A stretch of 64,000 nt of DNA, taken from NCBI GenBank assembly GCA_020634335.1, contig JACKBY010000003.1, positions 124,001 to 188,000 of the forward strand, read 5' to 3'. Both the position numbers and the translations under genes were made by a program. This DNA is from Promineifilum sp. (GTDB lineage: Bacteria; Chloroflexota; Anaerolineae; Promineifilales; Promineifilaceae). Shown in pieces: positions 8,355 through 15,745 of the stretch. The notes beneath the pieces were generated by a model. It did not search any database. It saw only the letters and a list, made by a program, of their open reading frames with translations, and was not told the DNA's origin. Each line of letters begins with the position of its first letter. The stretch's first letter is position 1.

Positions 8355-9224
8355 GTGAGTTCGCTCGAAAACATGAACCTGGCCCTGGCCTATATTGAAG
8401 AAAACCTGACCGAGGAGATCGACTTCCGGCAGGTGGAAAATCTGGCCCTGTGCTCGGAATATCATTTCCGACGGGTGTTTTCCTTTTTGGCCGGCATCAC
8501 GCTGTCCGAATACATCCGCCGCCGGCGGCTGACTCTGGCGGCGTTGGAACTGCTCGACGGCCGGGCGCGGGTCATCGATGTGGCGATCAAGCACGGCTAC
8601 AACTCGCCGGATTCGTTCGCCCGGGCGTTCTACGGGTTGCACGGCGTGATGCCCAGCGAAGCCCGCCGGGCCAGTCGACCGCTCAAGGCCTACCCGCGAA
8701 TGAGCTTCCAAATGACTGTGAAAGGAGTAGATGAAATGAACTTTCGTATTGTGAAAAAAGAAGGGTTTAATATCGTCGGCCTAATGCGGCGGGTGCCGTT
8801 GATCTATGAAGGCGTCAACCCCCATATTACCGGCCTGTTGGACGAGTTGAACGAATCGTTGATCAGCACACTCAAGGCGCTCTCCGACGTCGAGCCGCGC
8901 GGTATGATCAGCGCCTCCACCAATTTCACCGAAGGGCGGCGGGAAGGGGGCGAACTGGATCATTACATCGGCGTGGCGACGACCCAAGAGTGCCCGGCCG
9001 GCCTGGCGCGGCTGGAAGTACCCGCCGCCACCTGGGCTGTGTTCGAATCGGTCGGCCCCTTCCCGGGCACGGTGCAGAACACCTGGGGGCGTATCTTTTC
9101 CGAATGGTTCCCGTCGTCGGGCTATGAGGCCGTGGCCGGGCCGGAAATCCTGTGGAATGAGAGCAAGGACACCCATTCGCCCACCTATCGCAGCGAGATC
9201 TGGATCCCGGTTGCCAACCGGTAG
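8355..9224 (+). CDS. AraC-family regulator with GyrI-like effector domain
   Basis: A 289-residue protein. The N-terminal ~100 residues carry two helix-turn-helix units (RQVENLALCSEYHFRRVF, then DVAIKHGYNSPDSFARAF with the AraC signature). After a short linker, residues ~130-289 match the GyrI/BacT effector-binding fold (FRIVKKEGFNIVGLMRR ... WIPV). Such proteins sense small hydrophobic or drug-like ligands. The start is a GTG preceded by AAGGAAG at about 8341. No regulated neighbour is obvious. Confidence 0.9.
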   Translation: MSSLENMNLALAYIEENLTEEIDFRQVENLALCSEYHFRRVFSFLAGITLSEYIRRRRLTLAALELLDGRARVIDVAIKHGYNSPDSFARAFYGLHGVMPSEARRASRPLKAYPRMSFQMTVKGVDEMNFRIVKKEGFNIVGLMRRVPLIYEGVNPHITGLLDELNESLISTLKALSDVEPRGMISASTNFTEGRREGGELDHYIGVATTQECPAGLARLEVPAATWAVFESVGPFPGTVQNTWGRIFSEWFPSSGYEAVAGPEILWNESKDTHSPTYRSEIWIPVANR

Positions 9225-9248
9225 CATCGCGCCGATAGGTTCGTCTCG

Positions 9249-9281
9249 CCGGTAGGGGCACCTACATGTGTGCCCTACCGG
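9249..9281. repeat. Intergenic hairpin CCGGTAGGGGCAC / GTGCCCTACCGG
   Basis: Arms of 12-13 bases with one bulged base are separated by CTACATGT. It follows the AraC stop codon by 25 nt but has no T tract. A related CCCCTACCGG fragment lies at about 9447-9456, so it appears to be a repeat rather than a simple terminator. Confidence 0.6.
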
Positions 9282-9311
9282 AGCGCCTGCATCAAGAGGG
9301 CGGCCCTGTTG

Positions 9312-9449
9312 GTCTGCCCAGGGTTTCAGTTGTCGAGGTGTAGCGCCGGGTTCTTATCCGGCGGCCGAAAACAAGCTAAGCCGCGGAGCCGGTTAAGAAA
9401 CCGGCGCTACGGAGAGCGATCGATTACTGAAAAACCCCCACGTCTGCCC
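9312..9449 (+). mobile_element. REPIN/MITE-like element, copy 1, with 8-bp flanking direct repeat
   Basis: The core runs from about 9320 to 9438. Terminal inverted sequence is GGGTTTCAGT (9321-9330) against ACTGAAAAACCC (9426-9437). Inside, GTAGCGCCGG (9340-9349) is mirrored by CCGGCGCTAC (9401-9410), so the element contains two inverted copies of the 23-bp hairpin unit. GTCTGCCC occurs on both sides (9312-9319 and 9442-9449), which looks like a target-site duplication. No coding capacity. Confidence 0.75.
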
Positions 9450-9516
9450 CTACCGGTGGCATTCCGTCCCATTTCTCATTAGAATCCGGTTTCATTGTTT
9501 CAACGAATAAAGAATT

Positions 9517-10227
9517 ATGGCCCATCTACAAGGACAGGAACGCGCCGACTACGTGCAGGACATGTTCGCCCGCATCGCCGGGCGCTACGACACGATGAAC
9601 CGGCTGATGACCTTCGGCCAGGACGTGAAGTGGCGACAATACGTCATCCGTCAGGCCAACTTACCTGCGGGCGGCCGCCTGCTCGACATTGCCACGGGCA
9701 CAGGCGACATCGCCGACGAAGGGCGGCGACAAGTGCCCGGCCTGCTGGCCGTGGGCGGCGACTTCACCATCGAGATGATGCAGGCCGGCAAGCGCATTCC
9801 CGGCCGCCAAAGCATCCGCTGGGCGGCGGCCGACACGCTGGCCTTGCCTTTCCCCGATCATACATTCGATGCTGTTACTTCCGGGTTTCTGATGCGCAAC
9901 GTCATCGACGTGGCAGGGGCGTTCCGGGAGCAGTGGCGGGTGACGCGGCCCGGCGGCCGCGTCGTCGTTCTCGAATCCAGCCCGCCCAAGGACAACTTGC
10001 TCAAGCCGTTCATCAAGCTGCACCTCAACACCGTCATCCCCACGCTCGGCCGCCTGGTGACCGGCAACGCCGACGCCTATCGTTACCTGCCGGACAGCAC
10101 CCAGGCCTTCCAGGGGCCGCAGCAATTGGCGGCGACGATGCGCGCCGCCGGATTTGTCGACGTGGCCTACCGCCTGTTCATGTTTGGCACTATCGGCGTT
10201 CACGTGGGAACGAAGCCGATAAATTGA
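9517..10227 (+). CDS. ubiE: Demethylmenaquinone/ubiquinone C-methyltransferase, UbiE/MenG family
   Basis: A 236-residue class I SAM methyltransferase. The family N-terminus RIAGRYDTMNRLMTFGQDVKWR is followed by SAM motif I LLDIATGTGDIA (about residues 50-61), then GGDFTIEMM and the late GTIGVHVGTKP ending. It should methylate demethylmenaquinone, the quinone expected in this kind of organism. The gene is isolated between the two copies of a mobile repeat, with no other men genes nearby. Confidence 0.92.
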   Translation: MAHLQGQERADYVQDMFARIAGRYDTMNRLMTFGQDVKWRQYVIRQANLPAGGRLLDIATGTGDIADEGRRQVPGLLAVGGDFTIEMMQAGKRIPGRQSIRWAAADTLALPFPDHTFDAVTSGFLMRNVIDVAGAFREQWRVTRPGGRVVVLESSPPKDNLLKPFIKLHLNTVIPTLGRLVTGNADAYRYLPDSTQAFQGPQQLAATMRAAGFVDVAYRLFMFGTIGVHVGTKPIN

Positions 10228-10263
10228 GCCCGGACAGGTCACGTATCAAACGGATTAAACCGG

Positions 10264-10405
10264 CTGTAATCGCAGGGTTTTTCAGTTGTCGAGGGGTAGC
10301 GCCGGATTATTACCCGGCGGCCGAGAACGAGCTGGGCTGCGGAGCCGGTTAAGAAACCGGCGCTACGGAGAGCGATCGATTACTGAAAATCCCTGACTGT
10401 AATCG
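10264..10405 (+). mobile_element. REPIN/MITE-like element, copy 2, with 9-bp flanking direct repeat
   Basis: The core runs from 10273 to 10395. Terminal arms CAGGGTTTTTCAGT (10273-10286) and ACTGAAAATCCCTG (10382-10395) are inverted with one mismatch over 14 bases. The interior is a close homologue of copy 1, including the 23-bp unit at 10344-10366 and its decayed inverse near 10296-10318. CTGTAATCG is present on both sides (10264-10272 and 10397-10405), consistent with a target duplication. Confidence 0.78.
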
Positions 10406-10449
10406 AATTGTAAGCGACAGAACGCCCCGTAGTGACTACAATCAGGTTA

Positions 10450-11253
10450 ATGAAGTTCACGCTCCTGTTTCTGTTGTGCGGGTTAATCCTGCCGGCTGCC
10501 TGTTCGCCGCAAGCGTCTGTCGAACCCACGGCCGACGTCGCTACGGTCGAGGTCACGGCAACTTTTGTTCCCCTGACCGCCACCGCGCCGCCGCCGGAGG
10601 TAATCACCGCCACGAGTCTCCCCGCGACCACGGAACCGGCTACCGTCGCCCCGGCTGCTACCATTGCCGTTACAGCCACGCCGGCGACCGAGGATCAGTC
10701 CTCGTCCGTTGTCACATATGGCCGCACCGACGACGGGGCCTACTTCCACGGCGCGGCCGACGCGCCGGTGACGCTCATCGACTACTCCGACTTCCTCTGA
10801 CCGACCTGCCGTGCCTACGTGCTGGGCACAGAGCCGCAACTGGTCGCCGATTATGTGACAACCGGCCGGGTGAAGATCGTCTTTTGGCCCGTGCTCAATC
10901 ACGGCAACCCCAGCGTCTACAGCACGCTGGCCGCCGAATGTGCCGGGCAACAAGACCCGGCCCTGTTCTGGGCGGCCCACGGGGTGTTGTTCGAGAAGCA
11001 GGACGAACTGTGGTCGGCCGATCGCGACTATTACGTTACCCTGGTCGAAAGTCTGGGCGCAGACTCGGCGGCGTTCGAGGCCTGCTACGACGGCGGCGAG
11101 GGGCTGGCCCAGGTGATGGCGCTGAACGACGCACGTTTACAGCGCGGCATCTTCGGCCAGCCGACGTTCGACGTGGAGGGCCAGGTGTTCGCCGGGCTGC
11201 AACGCTACGAGGTTTTCCAGGCGGCCATCGACGCCGCTCTATCATCGCCGTGA
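10450..11253 (+). CDS. Selenocysteine-containing DsbA-like thiol oxidoreductase (lipoprotein), copy 1
   Basis: Read through TGA at 10798-10800 the frame gives one 267-residue protein. A lipoprotein signal (MKFTLLFLLCGLILPAAC) and a Thr/Ala/Pro linker lead to a DsbA-like thioredoxin fold (APVTLIDYSDFL-U-PTCRAY). The TGA sits precisely where the first Cys of the CPxC active site is expected, and the resolving Cys is kept. Downstream features of the fold are intact: VKIVFWPVLNHG and cis-Pro GQPTFDVEGQ. A hairpin typical of bacterial SECIS follows the TGA. A TACAAT box lies at 10437-10442. It probably forms, breaks or rearranges disulfides outside the membrane. An alternative GTG start at 10432 is less likely. 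Confidence 0.88.
10801..10829 (+). promoter_or_regulatory. SECIS-like hairpin of selenoprotein copy 1
   Basis: GTGCCT (10811-10816) pairs with GGGCAC (10824-10829), with loop ACGTGCT. The loop GU lies 19-20 nt after the TGA, the spacing known for the E. coli fdhF SECIS. A further pairing CGACC/GGTCG (about 10802-10806 with 10841-10845) is possible. Confidence 0.75.
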
Positions 11254-11270
11254 GAGGCAACCAACCTGTT

Positions 11271-11996
11271 ATGACCTATCGCTTTCTATCGCTATTCTTG
11301 ATCATGCTATTGGCGGCCTGCTCTTCGGCCGCACCGGGTGATGAGGCCGCCACGCTGCCACCATCCACCGCCGCCACGACCGTCGTCGATGCTCCGCCGG
11401 CGCAAGCCGAAGCGCCGGCGACTGGTCAACCGGCCGTGGTCGACGCTCAGTCGTCGGCCGTTGTCTTTGGCCGCAACGATGATGGTACGTTCTTCCACGG
11501 CGCGCCCGACGCGCCGGTCACATTCATCGACTACTCCGACTTTCTCTGACCGACCTGCCGCGCCCACGTGTTGGGCGCCGAAAAGGACATCGTGAACAAC
11601 CATGTGTTGATGGGGCAGGTGAAGATGGTTTTCTGGCCGATGCTTGACCTGGGCCCGAATAGCGAGAATGCGGCCGCGGCCGCGTTCTGCGCCGGAGAGC
11701 AAGACCCGGCCAAGTTCTGGGAATTCCACCAGACACTGTTCGAGGATCAGCGCACCGTCTACCTGGCCCGGCGAGATTATTTCGTGCAGACGGCCGCGGC
11801 ATTGGGCCTGGACGGCCCGGCGTTCGAGACGTGTTTCGACGGCGGCGCGATGCGGACGCTGCTGGCGGAGCTGGACGCGACACGGCGTGAGGCGGGTGTG
11901 CGCCAGCGGCCGACGTTCGACGTGAATGGGCAGCGCCTGCTGGGATCACAACCCTACGAGACATTCGCCGGGATTATCAATGGGGCGCGACCGTAA
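11271..11996 (+). CDS. Selenocysteine-containing DsbA-like thiol oxidoreductase (lipoprotein), copy 2
   Basis: It starts 17 nt after copy 1 and is a paralogue: VVFGRNDDGTFFHG and APVTFIDYSDFL-U-PTCRAH match copy 1 almost residue for residue. The in-frame TGA at 11547-11549 again replaces the first Cys of the CPxC motif. The product is 241 residues, with lipobox MLLAAC near residue 17 and cis-Pro region RQRPTFDVNGQ. Identical placement of TGA in two diverged copies, with intact sequence after it, argues against mutation. A strong terminator at 12038-12073 closes the two-gene operon. The selAB/selC/selD genes needed for Sec insertion are not in this window. Confidence 0.88.
11550..11578 (+). 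promoter_or_regulatory. SECIS-like hairpin of selenoprotein copy 2
   Basis: GCGCCC (11560-11565) pairs perfectly with GGGCGC (11573-11578), with loop ACGTGTT. The loop GU is at the same 19-20 nt distance from the TGA as in copy 1. Two of the six pairs differ from copy 1 while staying paired. Confidence 0.75.
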
Positions 11997-12037
11997 TTGT
12001 AAGTGGTGACGGGTTTATCGACCGGCCGAGATACCTT

Positions 12038-12073
12038 ATACGAGTGGAGCAGGGCGCTCCACTCGTATTTTTT
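12038..12073 (+). terminator. Rho-independent terminator after the selenoprotein pair
   Basis: ATACGAGTGGAGC pairs with GCTCCACTCGTAT (13-bp perfect stem, loop AGGGC) and is followed by a T run. Confidence 0.93.
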
Positions 12074-12240
12074 GTCAACCATAGGCTAATTCGTGCTAAC
12101 CAAACAATATCTGGACGAATATTAGACAAATCTGAGCAAACCTTGGGTAAACATGGACAAATGTTGTGCATCATCTTATTCTCCTTTTCACACGGGTGGC
12201 ATTGGGCCGCTCAAGACGAAAGTTAAATGGAGAAATGAAG

Positions 12241-13221
12241 ATGAAACGCTCTATGTCCCTTTTGCTATTGATTATCCTGACCGGTGTACTGGCGGCCTGT
12301 GGTGGCACAGAGGCCCCCGCGCCGACAGTGGAACCGATCCCGACCGACGAGCCGATGCCGACGGCTGAGCCGACTGCCGAAGCTCTGCCCTCCATCGCCG
12401 AGATCGCCGCCGGCGATCCGAACTTCAGCACCCTGGTCGCCGCGCTCGACGCTGCCGGCCTGGTCGACACGCTGGCCGGCGAGGGTCAATTCACCGTCTT
12501 TGCCCCGACCAACGACGCCTTCGCCGCCCTGCCGGAAGGCACCGTCGATGCCTTGCTGGCCGACCCGTCCGGCGACCTGACGCAAATTTTGCTCTACCAT
12601 GTGGTGGACGGCGTGGCTCGCGCCGCCGATGTGGTCAACATGACCGAGGCGACGACCCTGAACGGCGCGCCTATCGCTATCGCCGTGGTTGATGGGGCCG
12701 TCAAGTTGAACGATAGCGTCAACGTCGTCACCACCGACATCGAGGCTTCCAACGGCGTCATCCATGTTATCGACGGCGTCTTGCTGCCGCCCGCGGCCGA
12801 GCCGACCGCCTCCATCGCCGAGATCGCCGCCGGCGATCCGAACTTCAGCACCCTGGTCGCCGCGCTCGACGCCGCCGGCCTGGTCGACACGCTGGCCGGC
12901 GAGGGTCAATTCACCGTCTTTGCCCCGACCAACGACGCCTTCGCCGCCCTGCCGGAAGGCACCGTCGATGCCTTGCTGGCCGACCCGTCCGGCGACCTGA
13001 CGCAAATTTTGCTCTACCACGTGCTGGGCATGCGAGTTGAGGCGGCCGATGTGGTCAACTTGACGTCGGCCGAGACACTGCAAGGGAGCGATATAAGCAT
13101 TGCGGTGGTAGATGGAAACGTGATCCTCAACGACACCGTGCGCGTCACTGCCACCGACATTATGGCCTCCAACGGCATTATCCACGTCATCGATGGCGTG
13201 CTGATTCCGTCGGCCGAGTAA
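12241..13221 (+). CDS. Lipoprotein with two fasciclin (FAS1) domains
   Basis: A 326-residue protein. The signal peptide MKRSMSLLLLIILTGVLAAC ends in a lipobox; a short Pro/Thr/Glu linker follows. Two FAS1 domains (about residues 48-185 and 188-326) each show FSTLVAALDAAGLVDTL, FTVFAPTNDAFAALP and a final NGVIHVIDGVLLP or NGIIHVIDGVLIP. FAS1 proteins mediate adhesion at the cell surface. GGAGA at about 12229 fits a start at 12241; ATG at 12235 is also possible. The first halves of both domains are nearly identical in DNA, so the second domain arose by recent duplication or gene conversion. Confidence 0.93.
   Translation: MKRSMSLLLLIILTGVLAACGGTEAPAPTVEPIPTDEPMPTAEPTAEALPSIAEIAAGDPNFSTLVAALDAAGLVDTLAGEGQFTVFAPTNDAFAALPEGTVDALLADPSGDLTQILLYHVVDGVARAADVVNMTEATTLNGAPIAIAVVDGAVKLNDSVNVVTTDIEASNGVIHVIDGVLLPPAAEPTASIAEIAAGDPNFSTLVAALDAAGLVDTLAGEGQFTVFAPTNDAFAALPEGTVDALLADPSGDLTQILLYHVLGMRVEAADVVNLTSAETLQGSDISIAVVDGNVILNDTVRVTATDIMASNGIIHVIDGVLIPSAE
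12389..12599 (+). repeat. Direct repeat unit A inside the fasciclin gene
   Basis: This 211-bp stretch matches 12809-13019 with a single difference (GCT versus GCC). The offset is 420 bp, exactly one domain length. Beyond 12600 the two copies diverge strongly. Confidence 0.9.
12809..13019 (+). repeat. Direct repeat unit B inside the fasciclin gene
   Basis: Second copy of the 211-bp unit at 12389-12599, encoding the N-terminal half of the second FAS1 domain. Confidence 0.9.
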
Positions 13222-13256
13222 TTCGGCGAAACCCTCTCCTCCTCTACTGTGTTGCT

Positions 13257-13293
13257 GCGACACGCGCCATGAGTCTCTTGTGGCGCGTGTCGC
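13257..13293 (+). terminator. Terminator-type hairpin after the fasciclin gene
   Basis: GCGACACGCGCCA pairs with TGGCGCGTGTCGC (13-bp perfect stem). It is followed by GCTTTCT, a weak T tract. Confidence 0.75.
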
Positions 13294-13380
13294 GCTTTCT
13301 ATGGAGCCGCCGCCGGCCCGCTGACCGTCCTCTGGGTTCGGCCAGACCGGTGGGAACATTGCCAACGACGAACGGTGCCG

Positions 13381-13905
13381 CTAAGCAGTCTCGAGGGCGA
13401 TGTATTCATCAAGTGTGGGCACAACCGGCAGAATAAAGGCCATTGCCAGATAGACGAGGCCCACCACGCCACCGGTGACTAACGCGAGCATAAAAAAGAT
13501 CGTGCGCACCCAATCCACGTCCATATGAGCATAGACCGCCAGCCCTTGGCAGACGCCAAAGATGTCTTGCCCTTCCTGAATTCGAACGAGGCGGCGGCGG
13601 CCGCCGCGCGGAATTCCTTTCGCAATGATGAGTTCTTCGTGGCCCGTGTCCACCGGACCGACCGCCGCCAGAACCTCGGTCATGTCGGTAAGGTTAATAA
13701 TGTGTTCGTCCGCGGGGAGCAAGTCGGCCAGTCTTTCGCCAATCGATTGCTCCAGATCGCGCATCACTTCTTCGTGGTCCGGGTCGGCTTTCAGGCCTAT
13801 GCGGGCGCGATCCAGGTACTGCCGGAGTTCATCGTAGGCATCAGCATCCAGATTAAACTTGGTGGGATGGCCGCTCAGGCTGATTTGTATTACTTGCTGC
13901 ATCAT
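13381..13905 (-). CDS. PspC-domain membrane protein
   Basis: A 174-residue protein. The first ~95 residues are soluble and resemble the N-terminal part of stress-associated PspC-like proteins (LDADAYDELRQYLDRAR, IGERLADLLP). A PspC core follows: RRLVRIQEGQDIFGVCQGLAVYAHMDVDWVRTIFF, then a hydrophobic segment (LALVTGGVVGLVYLAMAFIL). It overlaps the PadR gene by 4 nt (ATGA), so translation is coupled. This PadR-PspC pairing suggests an autoregulated envelope-stress unit. Confidence 0.88.
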   Translation of the reverse strand: MMQQVIQISLSGHPTKFNLDADAYDELRQYLDRARIGLKADPDHEEVMRDLEQSIGERLADLLPADEHIINLTDMTEVLAAVGPVDTGHEELIIAKGIPRGGRRRLVRIQEGQDIFGVCQGLAVYAHMDVDWVRTIFFMLALVTGGVVGLVYLAMAFILPVVPTLDEYIALETA

Positions 13906-14234
13906 TCTTCTCCTAATTGATCAATGAGTATAGTCAGGGATTCCCAGTACGCCCGGAACTCGACCAACTGCTTGTACCCCGCCACCGTTAGCTTATAGTA
14001 CTTGCGCGGTGGCCCCAGCTCAGATTCCTGCCATTCGTAATCCAGCAGGTCTTCGCGTCGCATCCGGCTTAGAAGCGGGTAAAGCGTTCCTTCCTGAGTC
14101 GCAAAATCGGTCTCCCTCAGGCGTTGCAGGATGTCGGCCGCATACACCTTGTTGGAAGACACGATGCTGAGAATCAGGAACTCGAGCAGTCCCTTGCGCA
14201 GGGCGCTGAATTTGTCCGTATTTGTAATTACCAT
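13902..14234 (-). CDS. PadR-family transcriptional regulator
   Basis: A 110-residue winged-helix repressor. LRKGLLEFLILSIVSSNKVYAADILQRL, EGTLYPLLSRMRREDLLDYEW and PRKYYKLTVAGYKQL are the family signatures. The ORF extends upstream to 14279, but MVITNTDKFSALRKG at 14234 is the family-like start, and an inverted repeat sits just before it. PadR proteins typically repress the operon they lead, here including the PspC gene. Confidence 0.92.
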   Translation of the reverse strand: MVITNTDKFSALRKGLLEFLILSIVSSNKVYAADILQRLRETDFATQEGTLYPLLSRMRREDLLDYEWQESELGPPRKYYKLTVAGYKQLVEFRAYWESLTILIDQLGEE

Positions 14235-14236
14235 GC

Positions 14237-14256
14237 TACCTTTGTATAGAAAGGTA
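14237..14256 (-). promoter_or_regulatory. Inverted-repeat operator at the PadR gene start
   Basis: TACCTTT (14237-14243) and AAAGGTA (14250-14256) form a 7-bp inverted repeat with a 6-bp spacer. It ends 2 nt from the PadR start codon. A TTGACA sequence on the minus strand (14274-14279) lies upstream. Autoregulation is likely but inferred. Confidence 0.6.
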
Positions 14257-14366
14257 CTATAAAATAAAACAGTTGTCAAGGGGTTTCCACACGATCCGCG
14301 TGCCGGCGGGATTACAATCGCTCTAAAAGTCGCCGCGGGGTCTGTTTAAGGTTATGATCGTGGCTT

Positions 14367-14996
14367 ATGAAAGCACCCGATCTCCCCGGCAAAGTTGCCA
14401 TCGTCACCGGCGCGGGCCACGGCGCAGGCCGGGCGGTGGCTGCGGCGCTGGCCGCGGCTGGCGCGCGCGTGGCCGTCAACGACATCAATCCCGACCGCGC
14501 TTATCGCGTGGCGGCCGAATTGGCGGAAAGCGGCGGCGCGGCGCGGGGCATCATGGCCGATGTCAGCAACCGCTTCCAGTGCGTCCACCTCATCGAGACG
14601 ACCCGCGCCGAGTGGGGGCGCATCGATCTGCTGGTCAACTGCGCCGCCATCGCGCCGAGCGCCCCGGTCCTTAAGATGGACGAGTGGGAGCTGATGCGGG
14701 TGCTTGACGTGAATCTGAAAGGGGTTTTCTTCATGTGCCAGCTTGTGGGCCGGGTGATGGCCGACCGCCATCGGATCGACGGCGCGCGCGGCCTGATGAT
14801 CAACCTGGCCGGCGCGGAGCCGGAAGGGGTGGGCCAGGCAGCCTACGCGATCACTCAGGCAGCGTTGCCGGCGTTCGGTCGAGCCTGCGCGCGGGAATAC
14901 GGGCCGCTGGGGATTGATGTCCACACGCTCTCCGCGGCCGCCTTGCCGGAAGAAACGGCCGCCCTGGTGATGGGTCTGGTCCACAGCGGACAGTAA
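14367..14996 (+). CDS. Short-chain dehydrogenase/reductase-like protein lacking catalytic residues
   Basis: A 209-residue Rossmann protein. The cofactor motif TGAGHGAG (residues ~14-21), an acidic NDIN after beta2, and NCAAI in place of NNAG are visible. The catalytic Ser region reads MINLAGAEPEG, and the YxxxK motif reads YAITQ, so the Lys is Gln and the Ser is absent. It is also ~40 residues shorter than usual, without the substrate-binding loop. It could be a non-catalytic NAD(P)-binding protein or a decaying gene. Confidence 0.85.
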   Translation: MKAPDLPGKVAIVTGAGHGAGRAVAAALAAAGARVAVNDINPDRAYRVAAELAESGGAARGIMADVSNRFQCVHLIETTRAEWGRIDLLVNCAAIAPSAPVLKMDEWELMRVLDVNLKGVFFMCQLVGRVMADRHRIDGARGLMINLAGAEPEGVGQAAYAITQAALPAFGRACAREYGPLGIDVHTLSAAALPEETAALVMGLVHSGQ

Positions 14997-15014
14997 ACAG
15001 TCACTGTCCCCCGA

Positions 15015-15740
15015 TCACTCTCTCCCCATCACGCGCACATTCTGCCGCAGCTTGAGAATGCTGTCGGCCGGGTGATACCCCTTGCGGAGGCTGGTATTGG
15101 CATAAACCAGCGTGCGCGGCCCGATGAGGCAGCCGGGATTGAGCACCGCGTTGCAGCCGGTCTGTACATCGTCGCCCAGAATGGCTCCCATCTTGGTCAG
15201 GCCCGTGTCGTATTCCTGATCCTCAATCGTTAGTTTGATCGTCGGTCGCCTGCCCGTGGTCCTGTCCTTGGCACTCAGGATGCCCAGGTTGCTCAGCTTC
15301 GTTCCCGCGCCCAGGTTGACGCGGTGGCCGAGTAGCGAGTCGCCGACGTAGGCGAAGTGGGGGGCGGCCGCTCCAGGCAGGAGGAGCGCATTCTTGGCCT
15401 CGCTGGCGTGGCCCAGCGTGCTGCCCGCCAGCAAGATGACGTTCTCGCGCACGTAGGCCCCGTGGCGCACCACCGCCCCCGCAGCGATGTAGGCCGGGCC
15501 GATGATATAGGCCCCCGGCTCCACCACCGCCCCGGCCTCGATGACGATGGCCGCGTCGCCCAGCCACGCGCCATCCATCACCGTACCGTCGATGCGCCGC
15601 CCGCCGGCCGTCAGCCGGGTCACGTGGTGCTTGATCTGCGATAGCGCTTCCCAGACATACTCGCAGCCGTCGAAGAAGGCGGCGGTATCGGGGTTGGAGA
15701 GGTCAAAGAAGTTAGTCGGATGCAGGAGGTGGGCAAACAT
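15015..15740 (-). CDS. Left-handed beta-helix protein, GlmU-like acyltransferase domain
   Basis: A 241-residue protein. Hexapeptide repeats (GAWLGDAAIVIEAGAVVEPGAYIIGPAYIAAGAVV, then GDSLLGHRVNLGAGTKLSNLG) form the parallel beta-helix found in the acetyltransferase half of GlmU and related nucleotidyltransferases. There is no N-terminal nucleotidyltransferase domain. It is the last gene of the MFS-rtcA-rnz operon, 5 nt after rnz. The acceptor is unknown; a sugar-nucleotide role is an inference. Confidence 0.75.
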   Translation of the reverse strand: MFAHLLHPTNFFDLSNPDTAAFFDGCEYVWEALSQIKHHVTRLTAGGRRIDGTVMDGAWLGDAAIVIEAGAVVEPGAYIIGPAYIAAGAVVRHGAYVRENVILLAGSTLGHASEAKNALLLPGAAAPHFAYVGDSLLGHRVNLGAGTKLSNLGILSAKDRTTGRRPTIKLTIEDQEYDTGLTKMGAILGDDVQTGCNAVLNPGCLIGPRTLVYANTSLRKGYHPADSILKLRQNVRVMGRE

Positions 15741-15745
15741 ACGCT

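Noticed and set aside
9249..10405. CRISPR array suggested by repeated hairpin-like sequences around ubiE
   Set aside because: There are only two copies separated by a gene, with inverted ends and flanking duplications; no regular spacers and no cas genes.
10798..11549. The two in-frame TGA codons as ordinary nonsense mutations or sequencing errors
   Set aside because: Both fall at the same active-site position in two diverged copies, sequence after each is intact and conserved, and a matching hairpin follows each at the same distance.
12389..13019. The repeated 211-bp segments as an insertion or mobile element
   Set aside because: The spacing equals one FAS1 domain and the repeats are in frame, so domain duplication explains them.
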